From NCBI GenBank assembly GCA_905182995.1, contig CAJJDP010000112.1, positions 170,744 through 234,743 of the forward strand: a stretch of 64,000 nt of DNA, written 5' to 3'. Positions 11,425-24,016 of this stretch are shown here, piece by piece. The notes under the pieces are model-generated. The model was given only the letters and a program-made list of their open reading frames with translations. It did no database searches and was not told the DNA's origin. The position numbers and the translations under genes are program-made. This DNA is from Paramecium octaurelia. Its lineage: Eukaryota; Ciliophora; Oligohymenophorea; Peniculida; Parameciidae. How positions within the stretch are numbered: position 1 is the first letter of the stretch; the number at the start of each line of letters is the position of its first letter.

Positions 11425-13237
11425 ATGAACTCATCATCAAGCAGTCAGCTGCTTCAGAAACTCCAAATTCTATATTCAGGCAACAAAAAAACAAGTGAAC
11501 ACTCTGTCTCTCCACTTTAACCCCGACCTTTTGCGAGCAGAGAAATTAACCAATTGCTTGAGAAATCATCCCCTACTCCTTACTTGCAAGTTAAAAAGCA
11601 CGATGTTGAACAATGGACAGAACGATTGATGAAGCCTACCGAAAAGGCATCATGCTCTTCATTTACTCAAAACGAGAATGTGTTTGACATCCATCTCCAG
11701 AAATATTCCTCAATTTCCAGCATTTCCTAATAAACTTTCCCCGTCTTATTATAAATTGAAAAGAAGGTGAAACTATTGAAATATGCTAAAGAGAATGATC
11801 ATAATACATGTGCGGCTATAATTGCTAAAATGAAGCTTTTCTGTTTAGATAATGCACAAACGTGTTATGACTTTTATAGAAGCACGGATCTCATATTACT
11901 AAAGTATATGATCTTTCTCTTAATACAAGAACTAAATTAAAGACCTGCTGCGGAGAAATAAGAAATTAGTAATGATTAAACATCTTAATTCTAATCAATG
12001 TTCAAAGATATCGTTAGTATAGTGTATGAAATCATAGAAGAAGTGAAATAAAAGTCATTCGCAGGTTCACAAATAGACAAGTTGAATAAACATCTGGCTC
12101 AAATTCAGAATAAGTTTAAGCCTGATCCGAATAGTACACAAAAGTCAATTAATAAATCCCATCATCAACGATTTAGTAGCTGCAACTTTGAGAATTGCAA
12201 AACCCCTATTTCGCATAATAAGAGCAATAAGGAATCCAATATTAGCAGTGATAAGTACAAATCTAGTCATCAGAAATAACAAATTAATATATCTGGTTCT
12301 TAAAAAATCATTAGGTTCTAAATAGATGAATTAGAGTAGAAAAAGTAACTAGTAAACAAACTAAATGAATAAATTGCATCTTTATAGAATACAAGCAAAT
12401 AATAGCTAGTGTAGATCTAAGATTCAAATTGCTAAATTGCATCATTAAAGCAGGAACTAGAATTAAAATAACAAGAAGTAAATATATGTGGGTTTATTAT
12501 TTAGTTTGAAAAATTATTATAATCTACAGAAGCTCTCAAATCAAAAGAACTAGACCATCAAGAAGAGAAAGAAAAATATCATACACTATTTCAAGAATAT
12601 GAAAATGAAAATATTGAATTGAAATCGAATTTGTAACAACTAGAGGTATGACATAATATAAATTATATAAGAATGCTTTAGAGGTGAGTTAGAACTAATT
12701 TGAGAATTACAAATAGGAGACATTCGCTTATTACTAAGCATAATTCATTTAGATTCAACAAGCTAAAGAGAAAGAAATTAATCATTTGAGAAACGATCTA
12801 AAAGAAAACTAAGTGAATAGTGTAAATAGAATTATTTATATTAGAATCATTTGTTAGGGGATGCTCTTTATTTTGGCAAATAATACAAAAATCTTGTGGA
12901 TAGAATAGTAAATTTAAAATCTGAATCTGTGGCTAATGACTTGATTTAATTATAAAAGGAGTTGTTCTATTCAGAGAATACTCTTAATGCCAAATTGAAT
13001 GCAATTGCTAATTTTTCGGAGAATTTTTTATATAATAATGGATAAGAATCAATGTCCCAAAGTTAATCTACTAATTAGACAGGAAGTTTATATGGTATAC
13101 CGAAATCCAACATGCAGTAATATAATGTTAGCAAAAAAAATTGTTCTTAGGATTATTTAATAACATAAAAAAATCAATTCGAAATAATGGAGATGCTATT
13201 GATATAGAGCTAGGTTTTAGAGAAATTTTTAATCTGA
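11425..13237 (+). CDS. coiled-coil protein, unrecognised
   Basis: Begins MNSSSSSQLLQKLQILYSG. The first 200 residues are globular and helical (KKVKLLKYAKENDHNTCAAI), followed by a Ser/Lys-rich linker and then several hundred residues of heptad-rich coiled coil (IDELEQKKQLVNKLNEQ, ALKSKELDHQEEKEKY). Introns are inferred at about 12478-12504, 12645-12670 and 12823; stop TGA is at 13235-13237. Likely structural, possibly basal-body or cytoskeletal as for many ciliate coiled-coil proteins, but nothing in the sequence specifies that. Confidence 0.7.
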
Positions 13238-13409
13238 TTACTACAATATATGTCACAACAACTTTATTTCAATTATATTATACTTGAGTGTAAAATTTAT
13301 CTAAAAAATCCAATTTGATATACTAAGGAGAAGGAAAATAAAATAATATATTCAAAGTTATTTAATATAATTGATAAATATATTAAATATTATTTATTTA
13401 CCCACTTTT

Positions 13410-15939
13410 ATGTCTTCAAGCATCAATCATTACAAGTAAATTCTGAATTGAATGATAGGTACACTTGTGCATCTAATTAAAACACAATAATAGATCAAGA
13501 AACTGTTGATGTATCTGATGTTGAAAATTATCATGCATTAGAAATCAAGAGTTTGGATTATCTGTTTGTATGCAAAAAATCTTCTAAGTGTCTTTACTTA
13601 GTATCATGTATCGATAGCTATGAAAAATATTATCTGAATTCAGATAAAGATATTTCGGATTTCGTTCTTGCTTATTTTGCACATTCATATTATCTAATAA
13701 TTATTCAAAATAATGAGATAATTTAATTTTTCAAAATTGATTGCCAATATCAATTTTCTTTGGCAACTGAACTCAAAATTGAAGGATTACAATTACCTAA
13801 ATTATATTGCTCACAATACATAGGTGCAATATTAATTGATAATACATAAATATATCTAATTCAATTAGACAATAAAATAATCAAATCATAACTGAAATAA
13901 ACAGCTAAATAAGTGATTGCTACAAAATGCTTAAAATACATATTTATACTTACTTAAGATTCCAAATTGTAAGTCCTCAATTCAAAAACATTATAAATCA
14001 TCAATGAACATAATCTTAAATATACAGAATCAGAACCCTTGAAATTTTAATTGTTTGAGCACAACAATCAAATTGCACTCTTCACAATCACATTAGAAAA
14101 AAGGATTATATTTTGGACTTTCGAAAAGGAAGACTTACATACTTCAAGTCTTTTGCCAAATGAATCTGTCAAATTTAAATTTAGTTCAAGGTACTTTATA
14201 TTAAATCTATTTAAAGCAGATAAGAAGTAGAATTAATTGATTTTCAAATTGATTCTACCCAAAACTTCCTTTTCATTCTATATCAGACATAAGAAATGGC
14301 AGTACAGATTTATGTGGCTCAATTGAATCAATCTCAAGTAATTAAGTTAATTATCATTCGACTTAGATATAGAAGAAAGAATAGAGCAAAATTAAACATA
14401 TCAAAAAGTTTGTTAAGGAAAGATCAACATCCTCATTCTTTATATAATTCATAATACCACCTGAATAAACCACTAAGTTCTTACATGGAGGAAATAAATG
14501 CTAATCAGAAAAAGAATATTTAGAATTTTAATAAGGATTTAAGGATTTCTAAAATCAAGTCTTAGAATTCACAGATCATGAATTGCCCTATATTTTTGGA
14601 TTATAATCTGAAAAGAGGGACAAAATTGAATTGTGTTGGTTTTATAGTGATCTTGTGCTTGGTGCAGTATTACCCGAGAATTTACTTTAGTTATATGACT
14701 AAAATACTTCAAAAAAGCAAGGCTCGAGTATTATTCAATAATCTCAATTAATTCCACCTCCCTATATTAAAGAAGAAGATACACAGTAATTATAAAAGTA
14801 ATAATAATGGGAAAATAATAACAAATAGAATGATGCTAGTGAAATTGACCCATTGATTAAGGCAAATTAAATTATTGAAAATGAACTCATTCCAAAAGTT
14901 TAATAGTGTTAACAATAACAGTAATTCTAAATGATAAGCAATGATGTGAAGAAGGATCTAATTGAAGACATTACATTCATTTTTGATATCAAGGATTTGA
15001 TCGAAAGCCAAGTAAAGAAGGAAATAGATAAGCAAGGGTAAAATGATTAATAAGCATTACTAAAATTAGAATAACAATTTAAATAAGATTTATGCTAATT
15101 AGAGACTAGAATGGAAGAAATAGTTACCCAAAATCTGGAACTATATCAATAGACATGTGAAAATTTTTTGATGGATAATTTTAATTAGGCATATTTCGAG
15201 TAATTGATAGATGAAAGAATAGGCAGTCATCTTAAATTGTTGGCTAATCAATAAATATCACAACCTGAAGTAAATATTACATTTACTTTATAAGTGTACA
15301 CAATTGGTCTAAAATTCAACTAATGATTATCTAAAGGAACAAATTGGACAACTTTACTAAGTAGAATTAGCAAAGATGTCCCAAGGAGTAGTGTTGATAT
15401 TTGAAAAGGTAATTCAATACTTCAATGATATGTAATACATAGACCAAACTAAATTGGTAAATTTTAATGCGTTCATTGACAGTTCTACTCAATAACTTCA
15501 AACTTTGAGTAAAAACATTGCCTAACTGGCTGAAAATAATAGGCCAGGACAAGATGCTCTGTAGAAATTAGATTAACTGATCTAATAAACTGAGTTTATG
15601 GCAAAATAATATGAGGATGCAAAGAAAGGTCTCAAGCTAGCAGAATTTTAGTAATAGCACCCTTAATAATAATAAAATGTTTAATCAGAAGATAGATTGT
15701 AGAAGATTGAGGAACATATTGTGAAATTAAGAAATGATTTATAAGTGTTAACTTAAAATTAATAAGTGTAAATACAGCCTGTAACAGGAATGGATTAATT
15801 CATTAAAGGGATGGCTGCTTAATTAACGTAATTGTAGATCAAATTGACAACTCCTTAAATGAACATTTAATCAATCTAAGAAATCTTGAACTAATTGATA
15901 TTACAATTTCAATATTTTATACTTAAATTTGGATCATGA
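13410..15939 (+). CDS. beta-propeller plus coiled-coil protein, candidate EDC4/Ge-1-like decapping scaffold
   Basis: Roughly 330 N-terminal residues show regularly spaced beta-strand blocks ending in aromatic-acidic pairs (ALEIKSLDYLFVCKKSSK, QVIATKCLKYIFILTQ, KRIIFWTFEKED), consistent with a WD40-type propeller. A Gln-rich linker and long amphipathic helices follow (FEQLIDERIGSHLKLL, AQLAENNRPGQDALQKL). This order matches EDC4/Varicose proteins, which scaffold mRNA decapping in P-bodies, but no diagnostic motif settles it. Four introns are inferred (near 13439, 14190, 14339, 15274). ATG at 13410, TGA at 15937-15939. Gene reality is secure; identity is tentative. Confidence 0.6.
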
Positions 15940-16098
15940 TTGATTATTGTTTGTGTGGTTTATATATATATATATATCAATTTAAAATTAATAGATTAAA
16001 AATTAAACTACATTCAAGAAAAACATATAATTTTCATTAAGTTTTCCAATTTGGATTACGCTAATAGTTATTGATATATTAATTATTATTTAAAGCAA

Positions 16099-17194
16099 AT
16101 GATTAATCATCAAGATTCATCTTCGTTTGAGCATAATCGTTTGCATTAAGAGATGAAGTAAACAGCTCAATTCTTCAATCCATAATTGAGTTCGTTAGGC
16201 CAAACTATAAAATATTAATAAAAGCAATTATAAAGAGTCCCATTCAAAAACACAAAAGATCAAGCTTTCAAAATTAATTCTGAGGGAAAAAAGAATGTGT
16301 TAAGTTAATAAGTTAATCAGAAGCGACCCTCATAACCATCTTAACAAGAGAGTATAGCTAGATCGGAGAAGTAATTTGTATAGAATCAATACATAACCCC
16401 TGTTATGCATAAATATGGGTATGAAGTGCTACCTAACTAGCTCTCCGCCCAAATTGATGAAAGTTCCATCAGTAAAACCTTTCTCTCCACCTCAACCCAA
16501 AACTAATTCAGAGTAAGTAATCATTGCTCAAAACAATTCTGTTGCCTCAGGCATCCAAAGAAGTGCAAATGGCAGATTTTTTTAGACTCCCAAGACTACT
16601 GAAAAGGAATTCAATATCAGTATGGCAGACCTACAGCCTATTCCGAAATACAATTCTACAAAAGCAGCTGAAGAATATGTTAAACCCGAATATCCTTCCT
16701 ATCAAAAGGCTCTACTGGACAGTAGATAATCTCATTTCAACAGTGAACAGATGCAGAAGTCTAATTCGACAGCCTTCCTGCCACGAATCAAACCTCCAAT
16801 TTAAAAAATTAACATTAACCAATTCATAGGCTATGGATCAATTGGATAATAATCACAGTAAGAAACTGCCTTGAGAACTAACTCTTCAAAGTAAACGATC
16901 ACTCCTGTTAATGAATTTATTAATTTCAATTTACCTGAGGAAGACATTTCGAGGAAATCAAGAACTGCTTAACACCTTCGGGATAATTAGGAACAACAAT
17001 TGTAATTCAAATTTGGTTAGAAATTGAAGAATATAGATTAGCCTGATCAAAATCATTAATTACCTTCACTACAATCACCTTAATCAAACTCTAAATAATA
17101 ATTTACATTTCAATCAACGGGAGGTTCAGGAAAACCAAAAAATTTCTTAGAAAGAACACCTTAAAAAAAGATAATTAGTAGGTTGTTTTAATGA
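16099..17194 (+). CDS. Gln/Ser-rich low-complexity protein
   Basis: Reads MINHQDSSSFEHNRLHQEMK and, after a 34-nt intron at about 16518-16551, continues to TGA at 17192-17194. Rich in Q, S, N and P with short basic motifs (PFKNTKDQAFKI, FLPRIKPPIQKI) and no predicted globular domain or membrane segment. Such proteins are common in ciliates, and the function cannot be inferred. Confidence 0.62.
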
Positions 17195-17290
17195 AATCAG
17201 ATAATAACTAAGTAATTTGATAATTTTCATATGAATTTTAAAATAATGATATTTACTATCACCAGTTTATATTAATTATATTATAATTAC

Positions 17291-18683
17291 ATGATAATTG
17301 AGTTGGAGGATAAATTGACAGCTTCAATTCACCTATCGAATTTGCAGGATCAAATTAATGCAGTTCCACAGAGCGATTTCTAGCGGAAACTATTCTTTAC
17401 GATCTGTAAATTAATGATTGAAATACAATAGGTTTTGGACATATCATTCATATATTCGACAGTTGCATCGCTATGTTTGTATATGATAATCCATTAATAC
17501 TTTTAACATATTTTGCATGTTATTCAGTTGGCTAGTTAGTAGCCTTGAATAAATATGTGCAGCGATGTTAATTTTATTGTTTGATATTTTAAATCATCTT
17601 GATTTGCGTATTATTTATGGAGACGCAACAAGATATTATCGTTTTAATTGCCTTCATTATTAAATCCCTCATAAATGGATACATGAATCAGGGACTTTAG
17701 ATGATAAGATTTCAACTGATAAAGATATCTGTGAATGTTGGATACTTGATAACTATAGTTTTCAGTCTCATTGGTTTGGTGTGCAAGAGATTTGAGTATT
17801 CTCTTTTTCGCTTTATATGCGTTGCCGAGTTTTGTTTAATAGTGATATTCTTGAAACAATTTTCTCATGTCCCTCCTCTGATGGAGGAATGCCTTGATAA
17901 TGAATTTGACATTTACATCAAATATATTGAAAAGTGTGCTGAGAGTAACTCAGTTTTAAATTACGAAGAATAGTATGATAATATTGATTAAATAATAAAT
18001 TAGTAAGAACTCTAATGAATAGATTTCAATTATTCAAACCTTCTAGGTAAAAGTACATAGACCTACCATGAGAAAATTATTCACCAAATTGTCTAAAATT
18101 AATGAATAAATTTATAAGTACTTTATTTGTTCAACTCTCCAAGGGTTTCTATTTTATAGGTATTTGTCTAATTTTAATTTGAGTAATCTGACATACATGA
18201 AATATTTCAACTCTGATAACAGCAATAAATATATTGATATTATGCTACTGTCCTTTTTTGGGGCTCTTAGTAAACCATTTTATCAATTTATGACTGGATT
18301 GTATACCTAGAAATAAGTGTATCAAATTTCATGTAAATTTACTGTTATTTTAGAATCAATTTGCATACTTAGTTAATTGTTGAAGTTGAGTTACATCTAT
18401 TTGTAGTCGGATGTGATGCTATTGATAGCTAGTTTGTTGCAAGGAGTGTTCCATTACAATATAACCACCGATATCCGCTCAGTAACTTGGTCGATAACCT
18501 AAGGATTACCGTACGATGATTTTGGGATTGTCATAAGTGTGTCGTCATCTTGGGGGGATGTTTATGGCCTATAGTGTTTATGACTTTTTGCATGAACAAT
18601 TGTGGGAATTCCTATTCGTTTAATTAATAGTAGCCTAGATCATGTTGTGTTACTTTGGCTTTTAGACCAAAATTCAATTTTGA
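17291..18683 (+). CDS. multi-pass transporter, MFS (SLC22-like) candidate
   Basis: Removing four introns (17406-17431; 18003-18022, only 20 nt; 18047-18072; 18482-18503) gives one polytopic protein. It has about six hydrophobic helices, a hydrophilic central loop (PPLMEECLDNEFDIYIKY), a second set of helices, and a C-terminal pair beginning RTMILGLSQVCRHLGGMF. In MFS organic-solute carriers an equivalent segment follows helix 10. If the 20-nt intron is not spliced, the region is instead two genes overlapping by the four bases ATGA at 18015-18018. The single-gene reading is favoured because both halves are membrane proteins and the pieces add up to an MFS topology. Substrate unknown. Confidence 0.62.
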
Positions 18684-18702
18684 TAATATATTTATTATAT
18701 TA

Positions 18703-20005
18703 ATGAACTCCAATAAAACTTATTCAGAGACTACTTGTGATTGTAAGAGTCTGAGATTGAATGTATCAGCCAACAAGCATGAAACAAATTGGTAACCCCA
18801 CAAAATTAAGATTAGTTCAAATAGACCAGCATCTAGTAGTAAAGCATCTTCCAGCACAATTCGAAAGAAATCATAAAGGTACATGTGTTTCAGAGATATT
18901 AGTGACTTTTAAGCTATGCAATAGACATTGGGATAAGGTTCATTTGGTTGGGTCACTCTAGTTAAAGAGATATCAACAGGGAAATTGTTGGCAATGAAGG
19001 CTGTACTGATGATTTTTGTTATAGTATACAGATGAAAAAGGCAGAACTGTTTAAATACTGCACGGTTGACAATTTAAAGAGGGAAATAAAAATTTAACGT
19101 AAATTAAACCATCCAAACATAATTAAATTGGATAGTTATTTTGAAGATAAAGTAATATGCCAATTGATTCCCTTAGACCAACGTATACTTGGTACTGGAG
19201 TATGCAGAAGGTGGTTCCTTATTTAAATAAATAAAGAAACAGCGTCATCTATCTGAAGATGAAGCTTCTCATTATCTTTATTAAACCTGTCTTGGCATCG
19301 ATTATCTACACAAACAAAAGATTATTCACAGAGATATAAAGGTTACTTTGTCTCCCTATTTTGTAGCCAGAAAATCTCTTGCTCGATAACAAAGGAAATA
19401 TCAAGATCTGTGATTTTGGATGGTCGACTGAAATGGGCAACTTGAAAAAAGCATTTTGTGGCACTATTGAATACATGGCACCTGAAATGATTAAATCTCA
19501 AAGTACTAATTACAAACTCGATATCTGGTGTTTGGGTGTTTTGCTCTATGAAATGGTGCAAGGGAAGCCTCCTTTCACTGGCAGGAATGACTAAGAAAAA
19601 TGCTAAGCCATTCTATCAGGATCCCCCCTCAAATACGATGAGTACGTTTCAGAAGATTGCAAGTCTCTTATATCTATGATTCTTCAGTAGAACCCTTTCA
19701 ATAGACCCTCTATCCAAGGAATTCTTAGTCATCGATGGATGCTATCCAAAATCAAATAATACCAACCTCTCAATGAAAACCTAACCTATCGAAGTGTCTC
19801 ATTATTAATTGACGAATAAAATCAATCTCCTTTATAAACTTCCTTAACTGTGATGTCAGAACGCAAGACCACTAATAAAGAGTGGGAAGACATGAAATAG
19901 AGATCCCAACACTTTGTATTCCAGCATCCTTAACAAGTGTCTGAGTAACCCCAATAAACCTTATTTAAACGTATATTAATATCCCTTGGCTGTATTAATC
20001 GTTGA
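18703..20005 (+). CDS. Aurora-like serine/threonine kinase (first)
   Basis: Likely mitotic or ciliary Aurora-type kinase. A short basic N-terminus precedes the kinase domain: glycine loop LGQGSFGWV, lysine in LLAMKAMKKAEL, hinge LVLEYAEGGSL, HRDIKPENLLL, and the Aurora hallmark DFGWS with a CGTIEYMAPEM activation loop, then LDIWCLGVLLYE and PSIQGILSHRWM. Introns lie at 19003-19031, about 19151-19175 and about 19341-19365, each rejoining conserved motifs. The ATG at 18703 lies only 19 bases after the preceding stop. A C-terminal tail of about 80 residues is Gln/Ser-rich. Aurora family is well supported; which paralogue cannot be told. Confidence 0.87.
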
Positions 20006-20350
20006 ATTGTAATTATTTCAATATCGATATTATTTCATACCTATCACACTACGTCCATTCAATTTCATTCATTTACCATCTAAATCAAACCAAGTAATTT
20101 ATCTATTCAACCAAAATATTCCAAAGGAAAATTCTTTCCTTATAAATACTCTACCATATTTAGTTTACTTCGGTGATAATCAAATATTTTTGCATCCATA
20201 GAAATTATTATAATAATTTATTTACTATCTTTTTCAATTCAATTACTTGTATATACATATTAGATATTTAAAATATAAATTTTAACTAAATTATTAAAAG
20301 CGTATAATCTATAATAACATTTAATTAACTCAACTTCTTTGTTTTCGATA
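20006..20350. other. intergenic, unresolved
   Basis: 345 bases. A 33-codon minus-strand frame starting at 20199 looks mildly coding but has no clear continuation. Probably the 3' ends of the convergent genes on either side. Confidence 0.35.
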
Positions 20351-20719
20351 TCAGGAAGTTAGGAATGCTTAAAGGGAGCTTCCACTTTTGTGAAAATATG
20401 TGCTTAACGATGATTCTCTCCCACTTATTAATCTACTCACAGAAGAATTTAATAATAACTTTGGTTGGCTCCAAAATTATTCTAATTACTTGTTACTTTC
20501 AATCCTTCTTAGTTTCCAATATCGTTATTATTTCAATTCAGGATCAGTTTTTGTTTATATTCCCTTGTCGTGTAAGTACCTCACGACGCGTCTTTCAATT
20601 TCACTTATCTTCGAGTCTATATACAAATCAATGGAATCATTAAGTTCATCCTTTGTACATTCACTTTCTTTTTCATTTTTTTCATTCAACAAGAATAAAC
20701 AAGTGTTAATACTATCCAT
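20351..20719 (-). CDS. small charged protein, 122 residues, unrecognised
   Basis: Uninterrupted from ATG at 20719 to TGA at 20351-20353. Opens with a short acidic region (NEKNEKESECTKDELNDS), then a helical basic stretch (KISEIERRVVRYLHDK, QQRYWKLRRIESNKQLEQFW) and a Ser-rich end. The opposite strand carries long hydrophobic frames in the standard code, but this reading has far more protein-like composition. No family recognised. Confidence 0.5.
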
Positions 20720-20764
20720 CTAATTTAATTATTATTAATTCAATCTTTGCTTGTCCCTTATATA

Positions 20765-20926
20765 ATGTCAAATGTTAAGAAAACTACTAGATTTCAGCGA
20801 AAATATCAAAAGAAATTTCCTATTGCAGACTCACAAAATGATTACAAAATAAACTTGTCTTAATGTATGAAATATAATCAATTTTATTAAATGAGTTCAG
20901 TTATGACTAAGAACGGAATAAGCTGA
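20765..20926 (+). CDS. possible 53-residue protein
   Basis: Divergent from the previous gene by 45 bases. Reads MSNVKKTTRFQRKYQKKFPI with a basic N-terminus and TGA at 20924-20926. Too short to be sure; it could be a first exon. The following 190 bases are AT-rich without coding signs. Confidence 0.25.
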
Positions 20927-21115
20927 ACTTTAATGTTGTGAATAATTAACAACTTTTTTGTATATTAATTATGTTTTTCAATCGAAATTGACCAACAATT
21001 ACAATTCAACAATTTACATGAGATGGAAAACTTCGTTTTAAATTTTAATTAGAGTTTAATAAGAAATTAACAATATAAATATAAAATCCATATATATACT
21101 AAATATAATTAAAAA

Positions 21116-21562
21116 TCAAAAGCTCAAATTATTTAATTCTTTAAGCAAAAGGAAAATGCCAGAAATCTTGAAATTAAGTGCATTATACAATTAATAATTT
21201 GTTAATAATAGCATTTCTTTGATTTCTAAGTCAGTCTACCTATGCTCATTCAGTTTTTATGAAAATTTTGATCGATAAAAAGCTTTTAATCCCTGTTTTA
21301 TGTCTTTTTGATTCTAATTTATAGTCGCTTAGTCAATTATTCATCTTTGCTTTCTTCAGCTTAATGTGTGGCTTTTCTTAAGTCAATATTATGTTTCTTA
21401 TTGAATCAATAATTCTGATAATTTCACTTATGAGAAATGATTTTTTTGAAGATGAATCTAAATTTAATCTCTAGAATATTGATATAAATATTATTATTTA
21501 AAAGGATTCAATTAAGTAATTGGATTTCAGTTAATATATATATCTATCTTATATTATTCAAT
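21116..21562 (-). CDS. probable exons of an additional minus-strand gene, structure unresolved
   Basis: Coding-like minus-strand pieces occur in more than one frame: LTQEKPHIKLKKAKMNN near 21360, and a longer one downstream (ATINQNQKDIKQGLKAFY, FSQKLNEHRQTDLEIKEM) ending at TGA 21116-21118. They could be C-terminal exons of the coiled-coil gene upstream or a separate small gene. I could not find a set of introns that joins them. Confidence 0.33.
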
Positions 21563-22911
21563 TCAAATATATTTATTGTAATTTTAACTATTTTACTATT
21601 GTGTCAATGAGGTTAGAGCTTTAATCTTATCTTGAATGCTTAAATTTGATTGCATTTATGGCATTTGCGAACTCCTTAAGGAACTAGGGAGATTGTTATT
21701 ATTCAATTATTCCTAAAATAACTTTTGATTGACAAAATTTGCCTGTTTCATTTGATCAACTTAGTGAATAGATCTATTAATTTAAGCCATAGTTTAATTA
21801 ATTTGATCTTAAATAGAGTTAGTCTTGTTGGGATTTACAAAAGAACTGTAATTATTATCAAGAGAAGAATGTTAGGTTGAAACAATTCTATATGTGGAAG
21901 AGGAGGAAGGAAGTGTAAGCTATTTTTATGATTACTATTATTTAATTAATTAGACTTATTCTTTTTAATATTTCTCTAATTATTATTGCAATTAATTAAT
22001 TTATGAATCCTTTTGTGAAATTAGGTTTTCCAATAATTCTACTTTCTTATTCTTCTCTAATAATTATAAATTAAGTTCTCTATTCTTTTCTTCAAAGTTA
22101 TCTTGTTTTTGCACTGATTACTTGTTATCTAACATATCTTATAATGCTTAAATTTAATTTTTGTATAAAATTAATTGCTCTTTAGTTTCCAATTTATATT
22201 GATTCAAGTTCTTTCTCTCTTGTTCTCTAACTCTGGCTTCTTCAGCCTCAAGTAATTCTCTATGAATTTGCTTTTCTTCTAAAAGTTCTTGTTTTAACTA
22301 TCCCAATTGCAATTTCAATTAATTGATCTCCTCTTATTTGGATTATAGTTTAGATTGAGAAATGAACTTGTTATCATCAGTTTCAAGTTTATTTTCTTTC
22401 CTACTGATTTCAGATTAATAAAATCGCTTAGATGGAAGGCCTAAATAAAATAAAATTGAATTTAACTTTCAGTTGATTTAATTTCTAATGAAGATGAATT
22501 TTTCAGTAATTGGACTACTTATTCTAGTTCCTAATTTTTCTATTGTAATTATTGACTTGATTGATGCAATTGCTAATATTATTATTGCAAATTCTAGTAT
22601 TTCTGGGCCCATTTTTCAATTTCTTTAGTTTATTCTTCAACTGTCTAAAATTTAAATTAATAGTACTGTTATCAACTCTTCCATCTCTTGTGGATATTGG
22701 GTTGATTTCTGACTATCAATTTAGCCTTAGAGAATTTCAACTTCATTGGTTTTCTTTTTCAACGCAAGTGTAAGTCTCTCTACTTAGGTGGTTAGCATGA
22801 TCAGATTCTCTAAATATTTCCCATATCTACTTTATTATTTTGATCGTCAATGTTATCAAAGTTAGTCACCTTGGAGTTCGACTCTTTTTACTTGAATGTG
22901 ATCGAGTCCAT
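21563..22911 (-). CDS. long coiled-coil protein
   Basis: Begins MDSITFKQKESNSKVTNFD at 22911, 32 bases after the stop of the upstream kinase gene on the same strand. Three short introns (23, 22 and about 26 nt) join an almost continuous coiled coil: TTQVERLTLALKKKTNEVE, EIEKWAQKYQNLQQQYQQL, ELLEAEEARVREQERKNL and ENLISQKDSQINQLQQQ, followed by a Ser/Asn-rich tail ending at TGA 21563-21565. It is likely a cytoskeletal or centrosomal scaffold. Co-orientation with an Aurora-like kinase is suggestive but not evidence of partnership. Confidence 0.72.
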
Positions 22912-22943
22912 TGAGTATTAAATTAAATATTATTAAATAAAGA

Positions 22944-23873
<930 letters not shown>

Positions 23874-24016
23874 AGACAAAGAATAAAATTTATTAAATTA
23901 ATTTCCGATAGTTATGATTGTGTGTTATCAAATTTAATCACAACAAATTTGCTTCCTAATATTGGAGTTGAAATTATAACATTTTGATAATAATATATTT
24001 ATAATTATCTGTTAGT
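23874..24016. promoter_or_regulatory. bidirectional intergenic region, kinase/kinesin
   Basis: 143 AT-rich bases between two divergent start codons, so both promoters lie here. No motif identified. The arrangement would allow co-regulation of an Aurora-like kinase and a kinesin. Confidence 0.45.

Noticed and set aside
15960..15978. TA dinucleotide run
   Set aside because: Short and in AT-rich spacer; no sign that it is more than a small microsatellite.
20365..20723. two overlapping plus-strand hydrophobic frames
   Set aside because: The minus strand of the same bases gives an uninterrupted, charged, protein-like 122-residue frame.
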